Of a stretch of 64,000 nucleotides of DNA, positions 33,465-42,984 are shown in pieces. Numbering within the stretch: position 1 is the stretch's first letter; every line of letters begins with the position of its first letter. Where the stretch lies: contig DISW01000016.1 of the NCBI GenBank assembly GCA_002422605.1, positions 1 to 64,000 of the forward strand, given 5' to 3'. Source of the stretch: Bacteriovoracaceae bacterium UBA6200. Its GTDB lineage: Bacteria; Bdellovibrionota; Bacteriovoracia; Bacteriovoracales; Bacteriovoracaceae. A model generated the notes under the pieces. The model was not told the DNA's origin and did not search any database. It worked only from the letters and a program-made list of their open reading frames with translations. A program made the position numbers and the translations under genes.

Positions 33465-33558
33465 ATGAGAGTCCATTGCTGCTTGACACATTGCTTAAAA
33501 AGAAGGTATTTGAGGACCTTCTGATTATACAAAAAAAGAACTTAAAAAGAGAGTACTC

Positions 33559-34914
33559 ATGCAGAAAATTGGGCAAACTCGCGTCTTAATCATTGGAGCA
33601 GGACTTGCTGGATCGGAAGCGGCCATGTATTTGGCCAATAACGGTGTTTCAGTAGTTTTAGTGGAAGGAAAAACACTTAAGCTTAATCCTGCCCAAAAGA
33701 TTCCAACTTTTGCTGAGCTTGTTTGTACTAATTCTTTAAAGTCTCTTGATCCTTATTCTGCTCACGGCCTCTTAAAAACCGAAATGAAATCTCTGGGATC
33801 ATTTATTATTGAATCAGCTGAAAAAAATGCCGTTCCTGCTGGCGATGCTTTAGCAGTAGATCGGGAGAAGTTCTCCGCAGAGATCACTGAGCAACTTAAG
33901 GCCCATAAAAACATTCGGATTGTGGAACTTGAAGCTGATGACCCAATAAAACTCAAGGCTCAGTTTGAGTGTGACTACGTCATCGTGGCCACTGGCCCCT
34001 TAACATCTAAGGCCCTTGAAGTTTGGATTACTAAAGAAGTATCCGGAGATGATTTTTATTTCTACGATGCCATCGCTCCGGTAGTTGATGCGGATACCTT
34101 GGATCTCAGTAAAATGTATTTCAAAGACCGCCATAAGGAAATGACTGAGGGGGGAGATTATCTAAACTCACCGATGACTAAAGAGCAGTACTACGCCTTC
34201 ATTGAAGAATTAAAGAATGCTGAAAAAGTTCCAGCTAAAGATTTTGAAGACTGGAAATTCTTTGAATCGTGCTTACCGATTGATCTTATGGCCGAGCGCG
34301 GCCCGGATACAGCAAGGTTTTCTTGTATGAAGCGAGTAGGGCTTGAGCCAGATATAAATGGGAAGTGGCCCTTTGCCGTTGTTCAACTTCGTAAGGAAAA
34401 TCTCTTAGGGTCGGCCTATAACTTAGTCGGCTTCCAGACTCGTCTGACATACAAAGAACAAGTTCGTGTCTTCCGCATGATTCCCGGGCTGGAGGAAGCA
34501 AGCTTCATCCATCTAGGGTCTTGTCATCGAAATTCTTTTTTAAATGCGAGAAAGCTTTTAGAGACAGACCTTCGCTCTAAAAAATATCCTGAACTTTATT
34601 TCGCAGGTCAGATTACCGGTGTTGAAGGTTACACTGAATCAGCGGCCATGGGGCTTTATGTTGCATTTGGGCTACTCCGCCGAATCAAGGGACAGGAACC
34701 AGTCAACTTTCCAGTAGAAACCGCCATCGGAGCATTGGTCAATTACATCATGACTATTGAGAAGCCTTGCCCGTCCAATATTAATTTTGGTCTCATTCCT
34801 TCGATCGAATTTACTAAGGAAATGAAAAAGACCGGAGGAAAGAAGCTTAAGAAAGAGCTTGTGGCCCGTCGGGCACAAGAAGTTTTCCAAAGCTTTACTT
34901 CTTCGTTAAGATAA
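33559..34914 (+). CDS. trmFO: folate/FAD-dependent tRNA (uracil-5-)-methyltransferase TrmFO
   Basis: Makes 5-methyluridine at position 54 of tRNA using methylene-tetrahydrofolate and FADH2. The FAD-binding GAGLAGSEAA is at the N-terminus, with the conserved FAELVCTNSLKS cysteine segment and the C-terminal GQITGVEGYTESAAMG typical of this family. At 451 residues the length is normal. It begins an apparent plus-strand operon with a transporter and a glycosyltransferase, five bases before the transporter start. Confidence 0.95.
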   Translation: MQKIGQTRVLIIGAGLAGSEAAMYLANNGVSVVLVEGKTLKLNPAQKIPTFAELVCTNSLKSLDPYSAHGLLKTEMKSLGSFIIESAEKNAVPAGDALAVDREKFSAEITEQLKAHKNIRIVELEADDPIKLKAQFECDYVIVATGPLTSKALEVWITKEVSGDDFYFYDAIAPVVDADTLDLSKMYFKDRHKEMTEGGDYLNSPMTKEQYYAFIEELKNAEKVPAKDFEDWKFFESCLPIDLMAERGPDTARFSCMKRVGLEPDINGKWPFAVVQLRKENLLGSAYNLVGFQTRLTYKEQVRVFRMIPGLEEASFIHLGSCHRNSFLNARKLLETDLRSKKYPELYFAGQITGVEGYTESAAMGLYVAFGLLRRIKGQEPVNFPVETAIGALVNYIMTIEKPCPSNINFGLIPSIEFTKEMKKTGGKKLKKELVARRAQEVFQSFTSSLR

Positions 34915-34919
34915 TTCCC

Positions 34920-35822
34920 ATGACTGGAACTTTATTAATTATCTTAGCAAGTCTTCTATGGGGTATGGATACCCTGATCCGCTATCCCTTAGTGGAGCGC
35001 GGAATCCATCCAGTCACTATCGTTTTCTATGAGCACTGCATTCTCTCCCTGATTTTCTCACTCGGTCTAATCAAGCATTTAAAAAAGTTTGGCGAGTTGA
35101 AGTTGATTGATCTCGTAAGTTTTTTTATTGTAGGCGGTTTGGGATCGGCGATTGCTACTGTGGCCTTCACAGAATCTTTTCAATTTTTAAATCCATCTCT
35201 TGTAATCCTTCTTCAAAAACTTCAACCTCTGGTTGCCATCACCCTGGCCTCATTGGTTTTGAAAGAAGAAATTCAAAAACAATTTCTTATCTGGGCTATG
35301 GTTTGTTTAATCGGTGGACTTCTTGTGAGCTCCCCGGATATCGAGCGCTTTTTTATTCTCATGCAGTCAGATTTTGGAGCAGTGACTTCAGATGTGGCGC
35401 TCAAAGGTTATGGGCTTGTGGCCGTTTCCATTCTTGGTTGGGGAGCTGCCACAGTTTTCGGTAAAAGACTTTCACTCTCAGGCTTTGAACCCAGGTCAAT
35501 CATGGCCGGAAGATTCTTGACTGGACTCTTAATGCTTCTTCCTTTTGTGCATTGGAATCAGTCCATGATTCTTCCACAAGGGAATGATTATTTAAAAATT
35601 TTAGTGATGGTCATCATATCCGGAGCCGTTGCCATGTGGTTTTATTACCAGGGTCTTAAACGCTTATCGGCGAAGACTACGGCGATTGCTGAGATGTTTT
35701 TTCCATTCTTTGCCATTATTGTGAATTGGATATTCTTAGGTAAACAGCTCACGGAGCTTCAGCTCTTGGGCGGGGGTATCCTTATTTTTGGATCATTCGT
35801 GATCCAGCTAAAGAAGTACTAA
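34920..35822 (+). CDS. EamA/DMT-family transporter
   Basis: An inner-membrane protein of 300 residues with about ten hydrophobic segments arranged as two EamA repeats, the second starting near residue 155 (GLVAVSILGWGAATVFGKRL). The family signature of a proline and conserved glutamates in TASLVLKEEI and NWIFLGKQLTELQLLGGGLI-type endings is present. DMT transporters export amino acids, nucleotide metabolites or drugs. The substrate cannot be inferred, as neighbours are unrelated. The next gene starts two bases after its stop. Confidence 0.88.
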   Translation: MTGTLLIILASLLWGMDTLIRYPLVERGIHPVTIVFYEHCILSLIFSLGLIKHLKKFGELKLIDLVSFFIVGGLGSAIATVAFTESFQFLNPSLVILLQKLQPLVAITLASLVLKEEIQKQFLIWAMVCLIGGLLVSSPDIERFFILMQSDFGAVTSDVALKGYGLVAVSILGWGAATVFGKRLSLSGFEPRSIMAGRFLTGLLMLLPFVHWNQSMILPQGNDYLKILVMVIISGAVAMWFYYQGLKRLSAKTTAIAEMFFPFFAIIVNWIFLGKQLTELQLLGGGILIFGSFVIQLKKY

Positions 35823-35823
35823 T

Positions 35824-36873
35824 ATGAAAACAGCTATTTTAATTGATTCTCTTTTATACCGTGACGACGCAACTTTCTTATTGGAATTAGTGTTAAATCT
35901 TTTTCCTAATTCAGAAATTTACACCATCACTCACAAACGTGGCGGAATTCTCGGGACGATTGAAACCCGTCCGATTGTTTCATCTTTTCTCTCTCATAAA
36001 TCCAGTGACCCTGAAGTTTTATCCAAGAATTTTTGGATCATGCCAACTGCGGTTAAAGGTATTCCTTTCCATGGGAGCATTGAGAAAGTGATTGTCTTAA
36101 GTCGCGGATACATTCATGGGCTTAATCTTCCGGAGCACGTAGAAAAACTTCTTTATATCATCGATTGGGATTTGATTGATCAAACTAAGGTAAGTTGGTT
36201 TCAAAAACTTTTTATTCCTTATGTGAATGACTGGAGAGAAAAAGCACTTACTAAATATCCTAAGATTGCTGTGAGTTCGGAAGCGCTTAAACATTCCCTC
36301 CATCTTCCTAATGCCGAAGTCGTTGCTCCGACATATCGGACTGAAGAGTATCCTTTTGTTAAAGATGAGGATCATAATTTCTTATTCACTCACCATCTTC
36401 TTTTTACCCATGATCTAAAATTAGACGAGATCCGTTCTATTCTGAAAGTACTGACTGAAAAAGGGGAGACGGTAAGAGTATTAGGTCCTGAAGCTCATCT
36501 TGATGCTATCAAAAAAGAATTCCCTAAAGTCGAGTTTGGCGGGGACCACTGTGAGTCCACAAGTGCTTTGTACTCTCATCAGGCCAAGGCCATTTGGGAT
36601 TTTTCTAAGACCTTCTTCCCGTCTAAAGCCTTTGGCGGACTCGCCACTGGACGTCCGGTGGTTGTTCGGGATCTGTCCGTCAATCGTGAGTATCTGACTA
36701 GCGGGGCACACTTCCTTCCAGATTTTTCACAGGAATCTCTTCTTGAAACCTTAAAGGATGTGGATCAGCACTATATGAGTGCGGATCGAAAAGTCCTTCG
36801 TCGACTCGGTCTTAAATGGAATGAGAGACTCTTTAAATCCCGAATGGTGAAATTCTTAAATAAGAATGAATAG
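35824..36873 (+). CDS. glycosyltransferase-like protein (GT4-type C-terminal half)
   Basis: A 349-residue cytoplasmic protein without a clear signal or membrane helix. The C-terminal half resembles the donor-binding Rossmann domain of GT4 enzymes: a strand-helix pattern (ETVRVLGPEAHLDAIKKEFPKVEFGGD) followed by FPSKAFGGLATGRPVVVRD and SLLETLKDVDQ, the region where GT4 enzymes read E-x7-E. Here the first glutamate appears replaced (KAFGGLATG), so activity is uncertain. It could act on LPS or surface glycans. It directly follows the transporter gene. Confidence 0.6.
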   Translation: MKTAILIDSLLYRDDATFLLELVLNLFPNSEIYTITHKRGGILGTIETRPIVSSFLSHKSSDPEVLSKNFWIMPTAVKGIPFHGSIEKVIVLSRGYIHGLNLPEHVEKLLYIIDWDLIDQTKVSWFQKLFIPYVNDWREKALTKYPKIAVSSEALKHSLHLPNAEVVAPTYRTEEYPFVKDEDHNFLFTHHLLFTHDLKLDEIRSILKVLTEKGETVRVLGPEAHLDAIKKEFPKVEFGGDHCESTSALYSHQAKAIWDFSKTFFPSKAFGGLATGRPVVVRDLSVNREYLTSGAHFLPDFSQESLLETLKDVDQHYMSADRKVLRRLGLKWNERLFKSRMVKFLNKNE

Positions 36874-36878
36874 AATTC

Positions 36879-38072
36879 TTAGAGGCTGATTAATTTAAAA
36901 TCGATACTACGGTTGCCTTTTACAACGGCAATTTTTCCTTCCGTTTTTAATGGAAGTTTGATGGTCTCTGTTTTACTTTGGCCGGAGTTTCTTTCATCTA
37001 GTTTTAAAACCAGATAAAATTCTCCATTCATTTTTTCAAAACGATAAGACCTTAATGACTGCCATATAGTTTCTACCTGAACAAGAGTCTTCTCATTATA
37101 ATTCAGGTGCTTTAATTGCTTTGCAAGATAAGACTCATTACTATCCAGTCGGTGGATAATTATTTTAATGAGCAGATCTTTCTGAAGTAACTTTTGCTCT
37201 TGAGTGTTATCAGTATAAAGTTTCTGTGGAATAGGATCAAAATTAAAAGTCCCATTAATACTTACGTCCTGCTTTCGAAGATAGGCCACAAGAAAATCAA
37301 CAGTCTTCTCTTTAAGTGAGTTGTCATTTAAAACAAGATAATGAAGCTCTTGGGGAGTAAAGATCTGGATGAGTTCATCTTTTGATATTTCATTAAGGTC
37401 ATAGTTCTTGGCCTTGTTGGCCGTCGCCTTATGATTTTTCATGGTGAACTCAGGATACAAAGCCAGTTCATTTTTCATAAGCCACTTATCAATGTTGGTG
37501 GGAATCTTTAAAGCACTTTTCTTCTTGGTAATGCCTGCTTCAACCATGATTTTTGTAATCACGCCAATGCAGTTGTTTTTAAGGAAAGTGTAATCGTCCA
37601 GAAGTTCCGGCTCACGTATATACTTAAAGAGAGTGTCGAGCAATTTGTTAATTTGGGCAGGAGGAAGAGTCACCACAAAACGTCTTAGATCTCTTTCTTC
37701 ATCTTTCGTGTACATGCTCCAGTACTCATGAAGAGTCATGACTTGAGGACTGATGGCATAGCCCCCAAAAATTGATCGTCGGAGATTATAATTTTCTTCA
37801 TAGGAAAGGGCGGTGAAACTTATGACGGCATCATTACTCCAGGTCCCATCATCATCAATGAGCCTGAGCATGGCATGACCAAATCGACTTGCCGCACTTT
37901 CGGCTTTATCTGCTACGATTATTTCTACCCCTTTATAGCGGTGGCGGTTTGCCTCGAGAATCTTAATCTTTTCCTGATTGATCTTCACATAACGTTCAAC
38001 CAAATCGCTGAAGTCTGTGGCCCCAGCGATCTTGATAAAACAGGTAAAGAGGATCAGGAATTTTAAAATCAT
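36879..38072 (-). CDS. secreted DUF4105 (Lnb-type periplasmic) protein
   Basis: A signal peptide (MILKFLILFTCFIKIAGATD) is followed by the DUF4105/Lnb N-terminal periplasmic domain, recognised by SRFGHAMLRL (H66) and FLKNNCIGVI (C168). The His and Cys suggest a papain-like (NlpC-like) catalytic arrangement. In Bacteroides Lnb has lipoprotein N-acylation activity, but that needs a membrane C-terminal part that is lacking here. The 397-residue protein ends in a beta-rich tail. The start overlaps the upstream gene stop by four bases. Confidence 0.78.
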   Translation of the reverse strand: MILKFLILFTCFIKIAGATDFSDLVERYVKINQEKIKILEANRHRYKGVEIIVADKAESAASRFGHAMLRLIDDDGTWSNDAVISFTALSYEENYNLRRSIFGGYAISPQVMTLHEYWSMYTKDEERDLRRFVVTLPPAQINKLLDTLFKYIREPELLDDYTFLKNNCIGVITKIMVEAGITKKKSALKIPTNIDKWLMKNELALYPEFTMKNHKATANKAKNYDLNEISKDELIQIFTPQELHYLVLNDNSLKEKTVDFLVAYLRKQDVSINGTFNFDPIPQKLYTDNTQEQKLLQKDLLIKIIIHRLDSNESYLAKQLKHLNYNEKTLVQVETIWQSLRSYRFEKMNGEFYLVLKLDERNSGQSKTETIKLPLKTEGKIAVVKGNRSIDFKLISL

Positions 38073-38629
38073 AAGTTAGCTTTCAATGAATCGATTGCTG
38101 AAGTTAAAATACCTGCCGGTGACATCACCACTTCTGGATTCTGGCAGTAAAGGCGGCTGTTACTTTGGTCATTAATTTTATCGGCCAGGTCTTTCAGGGA
38201 AATCTCTGTTGAGACCGAGCGGTTAATGCCTACGATAGCATCCTGGAGGAGCGGACCATTGCCCAATTTCGCTTCACGTAGTAGTGCGAGGCTTGATTCT
38301 AAGAGATATTTTTTGGCCATGGCCTCTTCTACGCCATCTTCTACTCTCATGTCTATATATGCACTAGCGAGATACATTGAAGAAATTAGGCCTGCGCCGG
38401 CAGCTGTAGAAACCAGAGGACCGCCCGCACCACCGGATAATGCACTAATAACGATAACGTTAGTGGTCGTGGCCAGGGTCAACCCTTCAATCTTTGCTTG
38501 TTTTAAATTAGAATTAGAGATGTAGTTTTCAACATCTTTACGTTGGTCTTGATAGGTATCAAAGCAGCTAGCAAAAGAGGACATAGTTCCAACTAGTGCA
38601 GCAGCAGCAAAGAGCGTCTTAAATTTCAT
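38069..38629 (-). CDS. secreted hypothetical protein with hydrophobic central helix
   Basis: Function not recognised. A signal peptide (cleavage near SSFASC, residue 22) is followed by a helical region and a Gly/Ala-rich hydrophobic segment at about 50-90 (VIVISALSGGAGGPLVSTAAGAGLISSMYLAS), long enough to span or line a membrane. A conserved-looking pair of cysteines occurs near the ends. A ribosome site (GGAGAAAACC) precedes the ATG. It is first in a two-gene unit with the DUF4105 protein, overlapping ATGA, so both probably act in the same envelope process. Confidence 0.72.
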   Translation of the reverse strand: MKFKTLFAAAALVGTMSSFASCFDTYQDQRKDVENYISNSNLKQAKIEGLTLATTTNVIVISALSGGAGGPLVSTAAGAGLISSMYLASAYIDMRVEDGVEEAMAKKYLLESSLALLREAKLGNGPLLQDAIVGINRSVSTEISLKDLADKINDQSNSRLYCQNPEVVMSPAGILTSAIDSLKANL

Positions 38630-38739
38630 GGTTTTCTCCTGTTTTTCTTTTGAGAATAGCTGACTTTGAGATGTAATAGATGAGACAGTGAATTTAATAC
38701 TGCCGGTGTATAAAAATTGGTCAGATAAGAAGGATCGTA

Positions 38740-39195
38740 GTGTTTAAATTATTATTGTTATTTCCACTACTTGCGGGTTGCTCATCTCAATTACCCATGG
38801 TTCGTAGTGAGTACCAGCTCCTCCGAGTGAATGATTTTCTCATAACCAATTCCTACGTTCATCCCAGTGAATTAGAGGAAAAAAGCGAAGGCCCTTTTTT
38901 CAAATATCCACTGATGGTGAAAAATCTTAAAAAGAATTCTCGTCATATAGATCTCTCTGAATCTTTTCTCATGATCGGCCTTCGGAAGATTCCTCTCCAT
39001 TGTCATAACTCCCATAGTAAGAAAGTTAAATTCTCTGTTGCTTCCGAAGAAACTTTCTCAGTCATGTGTCAGACACAATTAAATAATGCTGAAGGAATGT
39101 TTCAAGTCAGTGACTATAAGGCCCTGATTGATGTTCCTTTAGAAGGCGAGTCGGTCCAGTACGCTTATCTTTTTAGAGTTGAGGATTTTCAATGA
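38740..39195 (+). CDS. small lipoprotein
   Basis: Function not recognised. The signal sequence ends in a lipobox, LLAGC, giving lipidated C14. The mature 137 residues look beta-rich, with two later cysteines. The start is GTG, five bases after AAGGA. It overlaps the next gene by four bases (ATGA), so it probably partners with that outer-membrane protein. Confidence 0.75.
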   Translation: MFKLLLLFPLLAGCSSQLPMVRSEYQLLRVNDFLITNSYVHPSELEEKSEGPFFKYPLMVKNLKKNSRHIDLSESFLMIGLRKIPLHCHNSHSKKVKFSVASEETFSVMCQTQLNNAEGMFQVSDYKALIDVPLEGESVQYAYLFRVEDFQ

Positions 39196-40247
39196 GAATG
39201 TTTATTTTCTTAATCCTCTTTTTTAGTCAGTTCACGTGGGCAAATACGGGAACGGATAAAAATATTTACCGGGAACTTAAAGATTTTGAACTAGATGGAT
39301 GGAAGCAAGTTGAAACGTCGTCGACCATTAAACTAGAGAGTGCTTGCGGGGTAGAGGCTGAACTTTATCTTGTGGGGAATCATCGCCATAATCGATTGCT
39401 CATGGGGATTACCAATGGAAACCAATCACCGGTCATCATAAGAAACTCGGACATTAAGTTTATTTTCGATGGAAAGAAAGAGCGCTTTCCTGGTTATCAA
39501 TTCGGGAATCTGGATCATCGCGTGTTGGAAGGTTGGTGGTCAATTCAGCAAGTTAATTTTCCCAAGAAGAAAGACTTCAAAGATGTGAAGGAATTGGAAG
39601 TCATTATTCCTGTTTACAATGAAAAAGATCGAAGCACTTGTTCTCTTACGGCCCGTTTCTTAAAGCATAAAGAAATTAAATCAGAATCTTTTTCTTATTC
39701 TGCTATTGAGTTTGCCATTGATGTGGGCGGAGAACTTGGACAATCTGGAAACTTTAAAAAGCTTGGAGACCCCTCTGGCTACGTTGGATTTGAGATGAAT
39801 TTCTTCATCAGGCCTGAGTGGGGATTAGGGATGGTCTACGCTTCAGAACATAATTTTAAGAATACACCAAGTTCTAAAATTTTTAATCGTTTTCGGCGTG
39901 GAGATGATTATGAAGCTCGTGTGACTTACTTAGGCTTCCAGTATCTTCGAAGATTTTATTTAAGTGATAATTTTACTATTCAATACGCCTTGGGACCGGG
40001 ATTTCAGACAATTGAGAATAGTACGGATACTTATAATGGAGATATAGAGGGAAGTAGTCTTGCTCTCTCTCAGAAACTGATCTTTAATTGGCGTTATCAC
40101 CAAGTCTATTTACCTTCTCGGGAAACTTTGGATTTAATCCTGGGAGCAGGGGTTATTCATCACTATACGCCAGGGCTTAAAATTGCTGGAGTGAATCTTG
40201 ATGGACACCGATCAAATTGGATCGTGAGAGTGGGATTCCAGTTTTAA
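39192..40247 (+). CDS. secreted protein with predicted outer-membrane beta-barrel
   Basis: A signal peptide (MRMFIFLILFFSQFTWA) is followed by a periplasmic beta domain (about residues 25-165) and then about 180 residues of alternating strands ending in an aromatic residue (WIVRVGFQF), the usual C-terminus of an outer-membrane barrel recognised by BamA. Specific function is not recognised. It is translationally coupled to the upstream lipoprotein. Its last 36 bases overlap, on the opposite strand, the end of the DHH phosphoesterase gene. Confidence 0.72.
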   Translation: MRMFIFLILFFSQFTWANTGTDKNIYRELKDFELDGWKQVETSSTIKLESACGVEAELYLVGNHRHNRLLMGITNGNQSPVIIRNSDIKFIFDGKKERFPGYQFGNLDHRVLEGWWSIQQVNFPKKKDFKDVKELEVIIPVYNEKDRSTCSLTARFLKHKEIKSESFSYSAIEFAIDVGGELGQSGNFKKLGDPSGYVGFEMNFFIRPEWGLGMVYASEHNFKNTPSSKIFNRFRRGDDYEARVTYLGFQYLRRFYLSDNFTIQYALGPGFQTIENSTDTYNGDIEGSSLALSQKLIFNWRYHQVYLPSRETLDLILGAGVIHHYTPGLKIAGVNLDGHRSNWIVRVGFQF

Positions 40248-41231
40248 TAGAACTTCTTCTACTTTATTGATGGCCCGGCTAATGACATGTTGAGTGGTTT
40301 CATTTGGTTCACGAATAAGGATTGTGGCAGCCGAATGAGAGTGCCCGCCTCCACCTAAAGCTTGTGCAATAAATCCCACGTCATATTCTCCTGAAGAACG
40401 TAGACTCATTTTGATATGATCTCCATCATCGCGGAACATACAGGCCACTTTAATATGATTAAGGACGAGAAGGTTATTAATGAAGGCATGGGTGTCTTCC
40501 ACGTCGCCTTCATATTTATCGATGTCTTCTTTCTTTAAAAGCATCCAGGCAATGGTTTCATCTTTGTTGGTAGAGGCCGTATTTAAAATACTTCCCAAAA
40601 GATGCATGTGATAAACACGTTTGGTTCCATAAATACCATTGTAGGCTTCAGGCGGATTAATCCCCGTGTCCATAAGTTTTGCCACTAAACGGTGAGTGGA
40701 CGCCGATACTGTAGGATATCGGAATGAACTCGTATCAATAATGATAGCTGTATAGATAGGAAGAGCTATTTTCTTCGTGAACTTAATACCAAGATGCTCA
40801 ATCATTTCTCCCACCAGTTGGCCGGTGGCGGCTGCCGTTATGTCGATGCAGTGGTTTGACAGATCTCGTCCACGGCAAGGGTGGTGGTCAATATAAAGAA
40901 CGGGTACTGACTCATCCATGAAATTTTCAAGTTTCTTGCCAACTCTGAGCTTAGTGTTGGTATCCACCACAATAATCAGATCTGGTTTGATATCGGGAAA
41001 GCTTGTTCTGAAATTTTCGAAACCCATCACGACATGGTCCTGATCCAGGTAACGATAGCGGTCCAACAGGGGTTCTTCATTAACACACAAACATTTCTTT
41101 CCATATTCCCTTAGGGCAAGACATAAGGAAATTTCAGAACCAATGCCGTCGGCATCGGGATATTCGTGAGTGGTAATAAGTATCCGCTCTGCTGCTTGAA
41201 TTCTTGACTTAAAAGTATCTAAAATAGTCAT
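40212..41231 (-). CDS. DHH-family phosphoesterase (NrnA-like)
   Basis: A manganese-dependent nanoRNase or 3',5'-phosphoadenosine phosphatase-type enzyme of the cytoplasm. DHH-domain motifs are in order: DADGIGS, VVDTNT, IDHHP and the DTSSFRYP segment. The C-terminal DHHA1 domain has GGGGHSHSAA. The length of 339 residues agrees with NrnA. In bacteria without Orn, NrnA finishes RNA or cyclic-di-nucleotide breakdown (pGpG), which would connect with the diguanylate cyclase in this window; that connection is inference. Confidence 0.9.
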   Translation of the reverse strand: MTILDTFKSRIQAAERILITTHEYPDADGIGSEISLCLALREYGKKCLCVNEEPLLDRYRYLDQDHVVMGFENFRTSFPDIKPDLIIVVDTNTKLRVGKKLENFMDESVPVLYIDHHPCRGRDLSNHCIDITAAATGQLVGEMIEHLGIKFTKKIALPIYTAIIIDTSSFRYPTVSASTHRLVAKLMDTGINPPEAYNGIYGTKRVYHMHLLGSILNTASTNKDETIAWMLLKKEDIDKYEGDVEDTHAFINNLLVLNHIKVACMFRDDGDHIKMSLRSSGEYDVGFIAQALGGGGHSHSAATILIREPNETTQHVISRAINKVEEVLLKLESHSHDPI

Positions 41232-41302
41232 AGTTTTAATAAAATCTTTTCGGCACTTATGTCTCCGGACTAGATAGTGATTTTTATAATTCTAAGGCGG
41301 AT

Positions 41303-42232
41303 ATGGATAAAATACTAGAAGTTGATGGAGTTAGTAGAGAATTCCCTGGAAGAATGGCAGTTTCCAACGTGTCTTTCAATGTGCTCAAGGGGTCAATTCA
41401 CGGATTTTTAGGCCCTAACGGGGCAGGGAAGTCCACTACCATGCGTATGATTGCAGGTCTTTTGCCCGCCAGTAGCGGCACGATGACTCTTTTTGGTGAG
41501 AAAATTCACCCTGATAATCTGAATTTAAAAAATAAAATTGGTCTTTTACCAGAGAACGCTCCTTTGTATCTGGATATGCCTGTTGAAAAATACCTTACTC
41601 TGGTGGCAAAGCTTCACAAAGTTGCTCATCCCAAGGATCAGGTTGAAAAGGTCATATCAGAGCTTTCTCTGATTGATGTCCGCAAAAGATTAATCGGGAA
41701 TCTCTCCAAAGGATATAAACAAAGAGTTGGCCTCGCTCAGGCGATTGTTTATGATGCCCCTTTTTTAATTCTTGATGAGCCAACGAATGGCCTCGATCCT
41801 CAGACAGTGGTTGAGTTGAGAGAGTATATAAAGAAACTCTCAGAAACCAAGACCATCCTGTTCTCAACTCATATTTTACCTGAGGTTGAGCATATCTGTG
41901 ATCAGATCACTATCATTCATCAGGGGAAAATCCGCGCCTCCGGCAATTTACCGGAGATTCACAGAAAATTCAGACAAGGGCTCGTGCTTAAAGTAGGAAT
42001 CCGTCATGATGAAGCATTACCGGACCTCTCTGAACTTGGTAAATATGAAATCACTCATGAACATACGCTAGGTCTGGAAAAGCAATATGATCTGGTCTTC
42101 GAAAATGACCTGGATTGTCGCGCTGATTTAGGAAAACTTATAATTGGTCGAGGTCTTCATCTAATGACTCTTAATGTAGAGTCCCCTGAGTTAGAAGATA
42201 TCTTTCTCCATATGACGGAGCTTCGAAAATGA
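41303..42232 (+). CDS. GldA-type ABC transporter ATPase
   Basis: ABC ATPase with Walker A GPNGAGKST, signature LSKGYKQR (an LSxGxxQR variant), Walker B FLILDEPTNGLDP and the switch histidine in FSTHIL. The C-terminal about 80 residues form an accessory domain. It is the first gene of a tight operon with a permease, a GldG-like protein and a DUF4340 protein, the order seen for gliding-associated GldAFG and for related exporters in non-gliding bacteria. Cytoplasmic face of the inner membrane. A weak TATAAT lies about 20 bases upstream. Confidence 0.92.
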   Translation: MDKILEVDGVSREFPGRMAVSNVSFNVLKGSIHGFLGPNGAGKSTTMRMIAGLLPASSGTMTLFGEKIHPDNLNLKNKIGLLPENAPLYLDMPVEKYLTLVAKLHKVAHPKDQVEKVISELSLIDVRKRLIGNLSKGYKQRVGLAQAIVYDAPFLILDEPTNGLDPQTVVELREYIKKLSETKTILFSTHILPEVEHICDQITIIHQGKIRASGNLPEIHRKFRQGLVLKVGIRHDEALPDLSELGKYEITHEHTLGLEKQYDLVFENDLDCRADLGKLIIGRGLHLMTLNVESPELEDIFLHMTELRK

Positions 42233-42984
42233 TTTACACATTATGGAAAAAAGAAACTGAGTCTTATTTTTCTTCACCTTTGGCCTATGTGCTGATTGGT
42301 TTATTCTCGCTTATCAGCGGAACTCTCTTTTTTAATCTCCTGGTTAGTTATACTGATAATATTCAGGCGATTCCTCAACACATGGCCCAGGGAATTTCTT
42401 TTATAGATGAAGTGGTCTTGAGACTTTTTGCTAATATTAATTTCCTTTTCCTCTTTTTTGTTCCGCTTATTACGATGAAACTTTTTTCAGAAGAAAAGCG
42501 ACTCGAAACTCTGGATCTTATCTGGCTCTCTCCTGTAGGTGAGTGGCAGCTGGTTCTGGCCAAGGCGCTTGCCGCATTGACGTTGATAGGAGCTATGCTT
42601 TCTATGACGATTATCTTTCCTCTCATTATCTGGGGGGCAGGGATTCAGGATTTTTCTCTCCTTTCTTCTGCTTATCTGGCGGTACTTCTGAATGCCGGTT
42701 GTTATATTGCTTTAGGGCTTTTTTGTTCTTCCCTTTCAGGTAATCAGATCATTGCAGGACTACTTTCCATTTTAGGCATCATGTTCTTATGGATGCTCAC
42801 ATGGGGAGGACATCTTAATTCAAACTACTTGGTGGCCCAAATTTTTAGCTATATTGGAATCACTTCTCACTTCGAAAGAATCCTCAGAGGTCTTGTGGGC
42901 ACTCAAGATCTCGTTTATTATGCGAGTTTTATGTTCTTATTTTTATTCCTCACCGTTAAAAGCCTTGGAAGGAGGAACTGGTAA
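42229..42984 (+). CDS. GldF-type ABC transporter permease
   Basis: A 251-residue inner-membrane protein with six hydrophobic segments of the ABC-2 permease type. The N-terminal WKKETESYFSSPLAYVLIGLFSLISG and the cytoplasmic loop MKLFSEEKRLETLDLIWLSPV are diagnostic of the GldF/NosY-like group. It overlaps the ATPase stop by four bases and shares one base with the next start, which indicates strict co-translation. Confidence 0.92.
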   Translation: MIYTLWKKETESYFSSPLAYVLIGLFSLISGTLFFNLLVSYTDNIQAIPQHMAQGISFIDEVVLRLFANINFLFLFFVPLITMKLFSEEKRLETLDLIWLSPVGEWQLVLAKALAALTLIGAMLSMTIIFPLIIWGAGIQDFSLLSSAYLAVLLNAGCYIALGLFCSSLSGNQIIAGLLSILGIMFLWMLTWGGHLNSNYLVAQIFSYIGITSHFERILRGLVGTQDLVYYASFMFLFLFLTVKSLGRRNW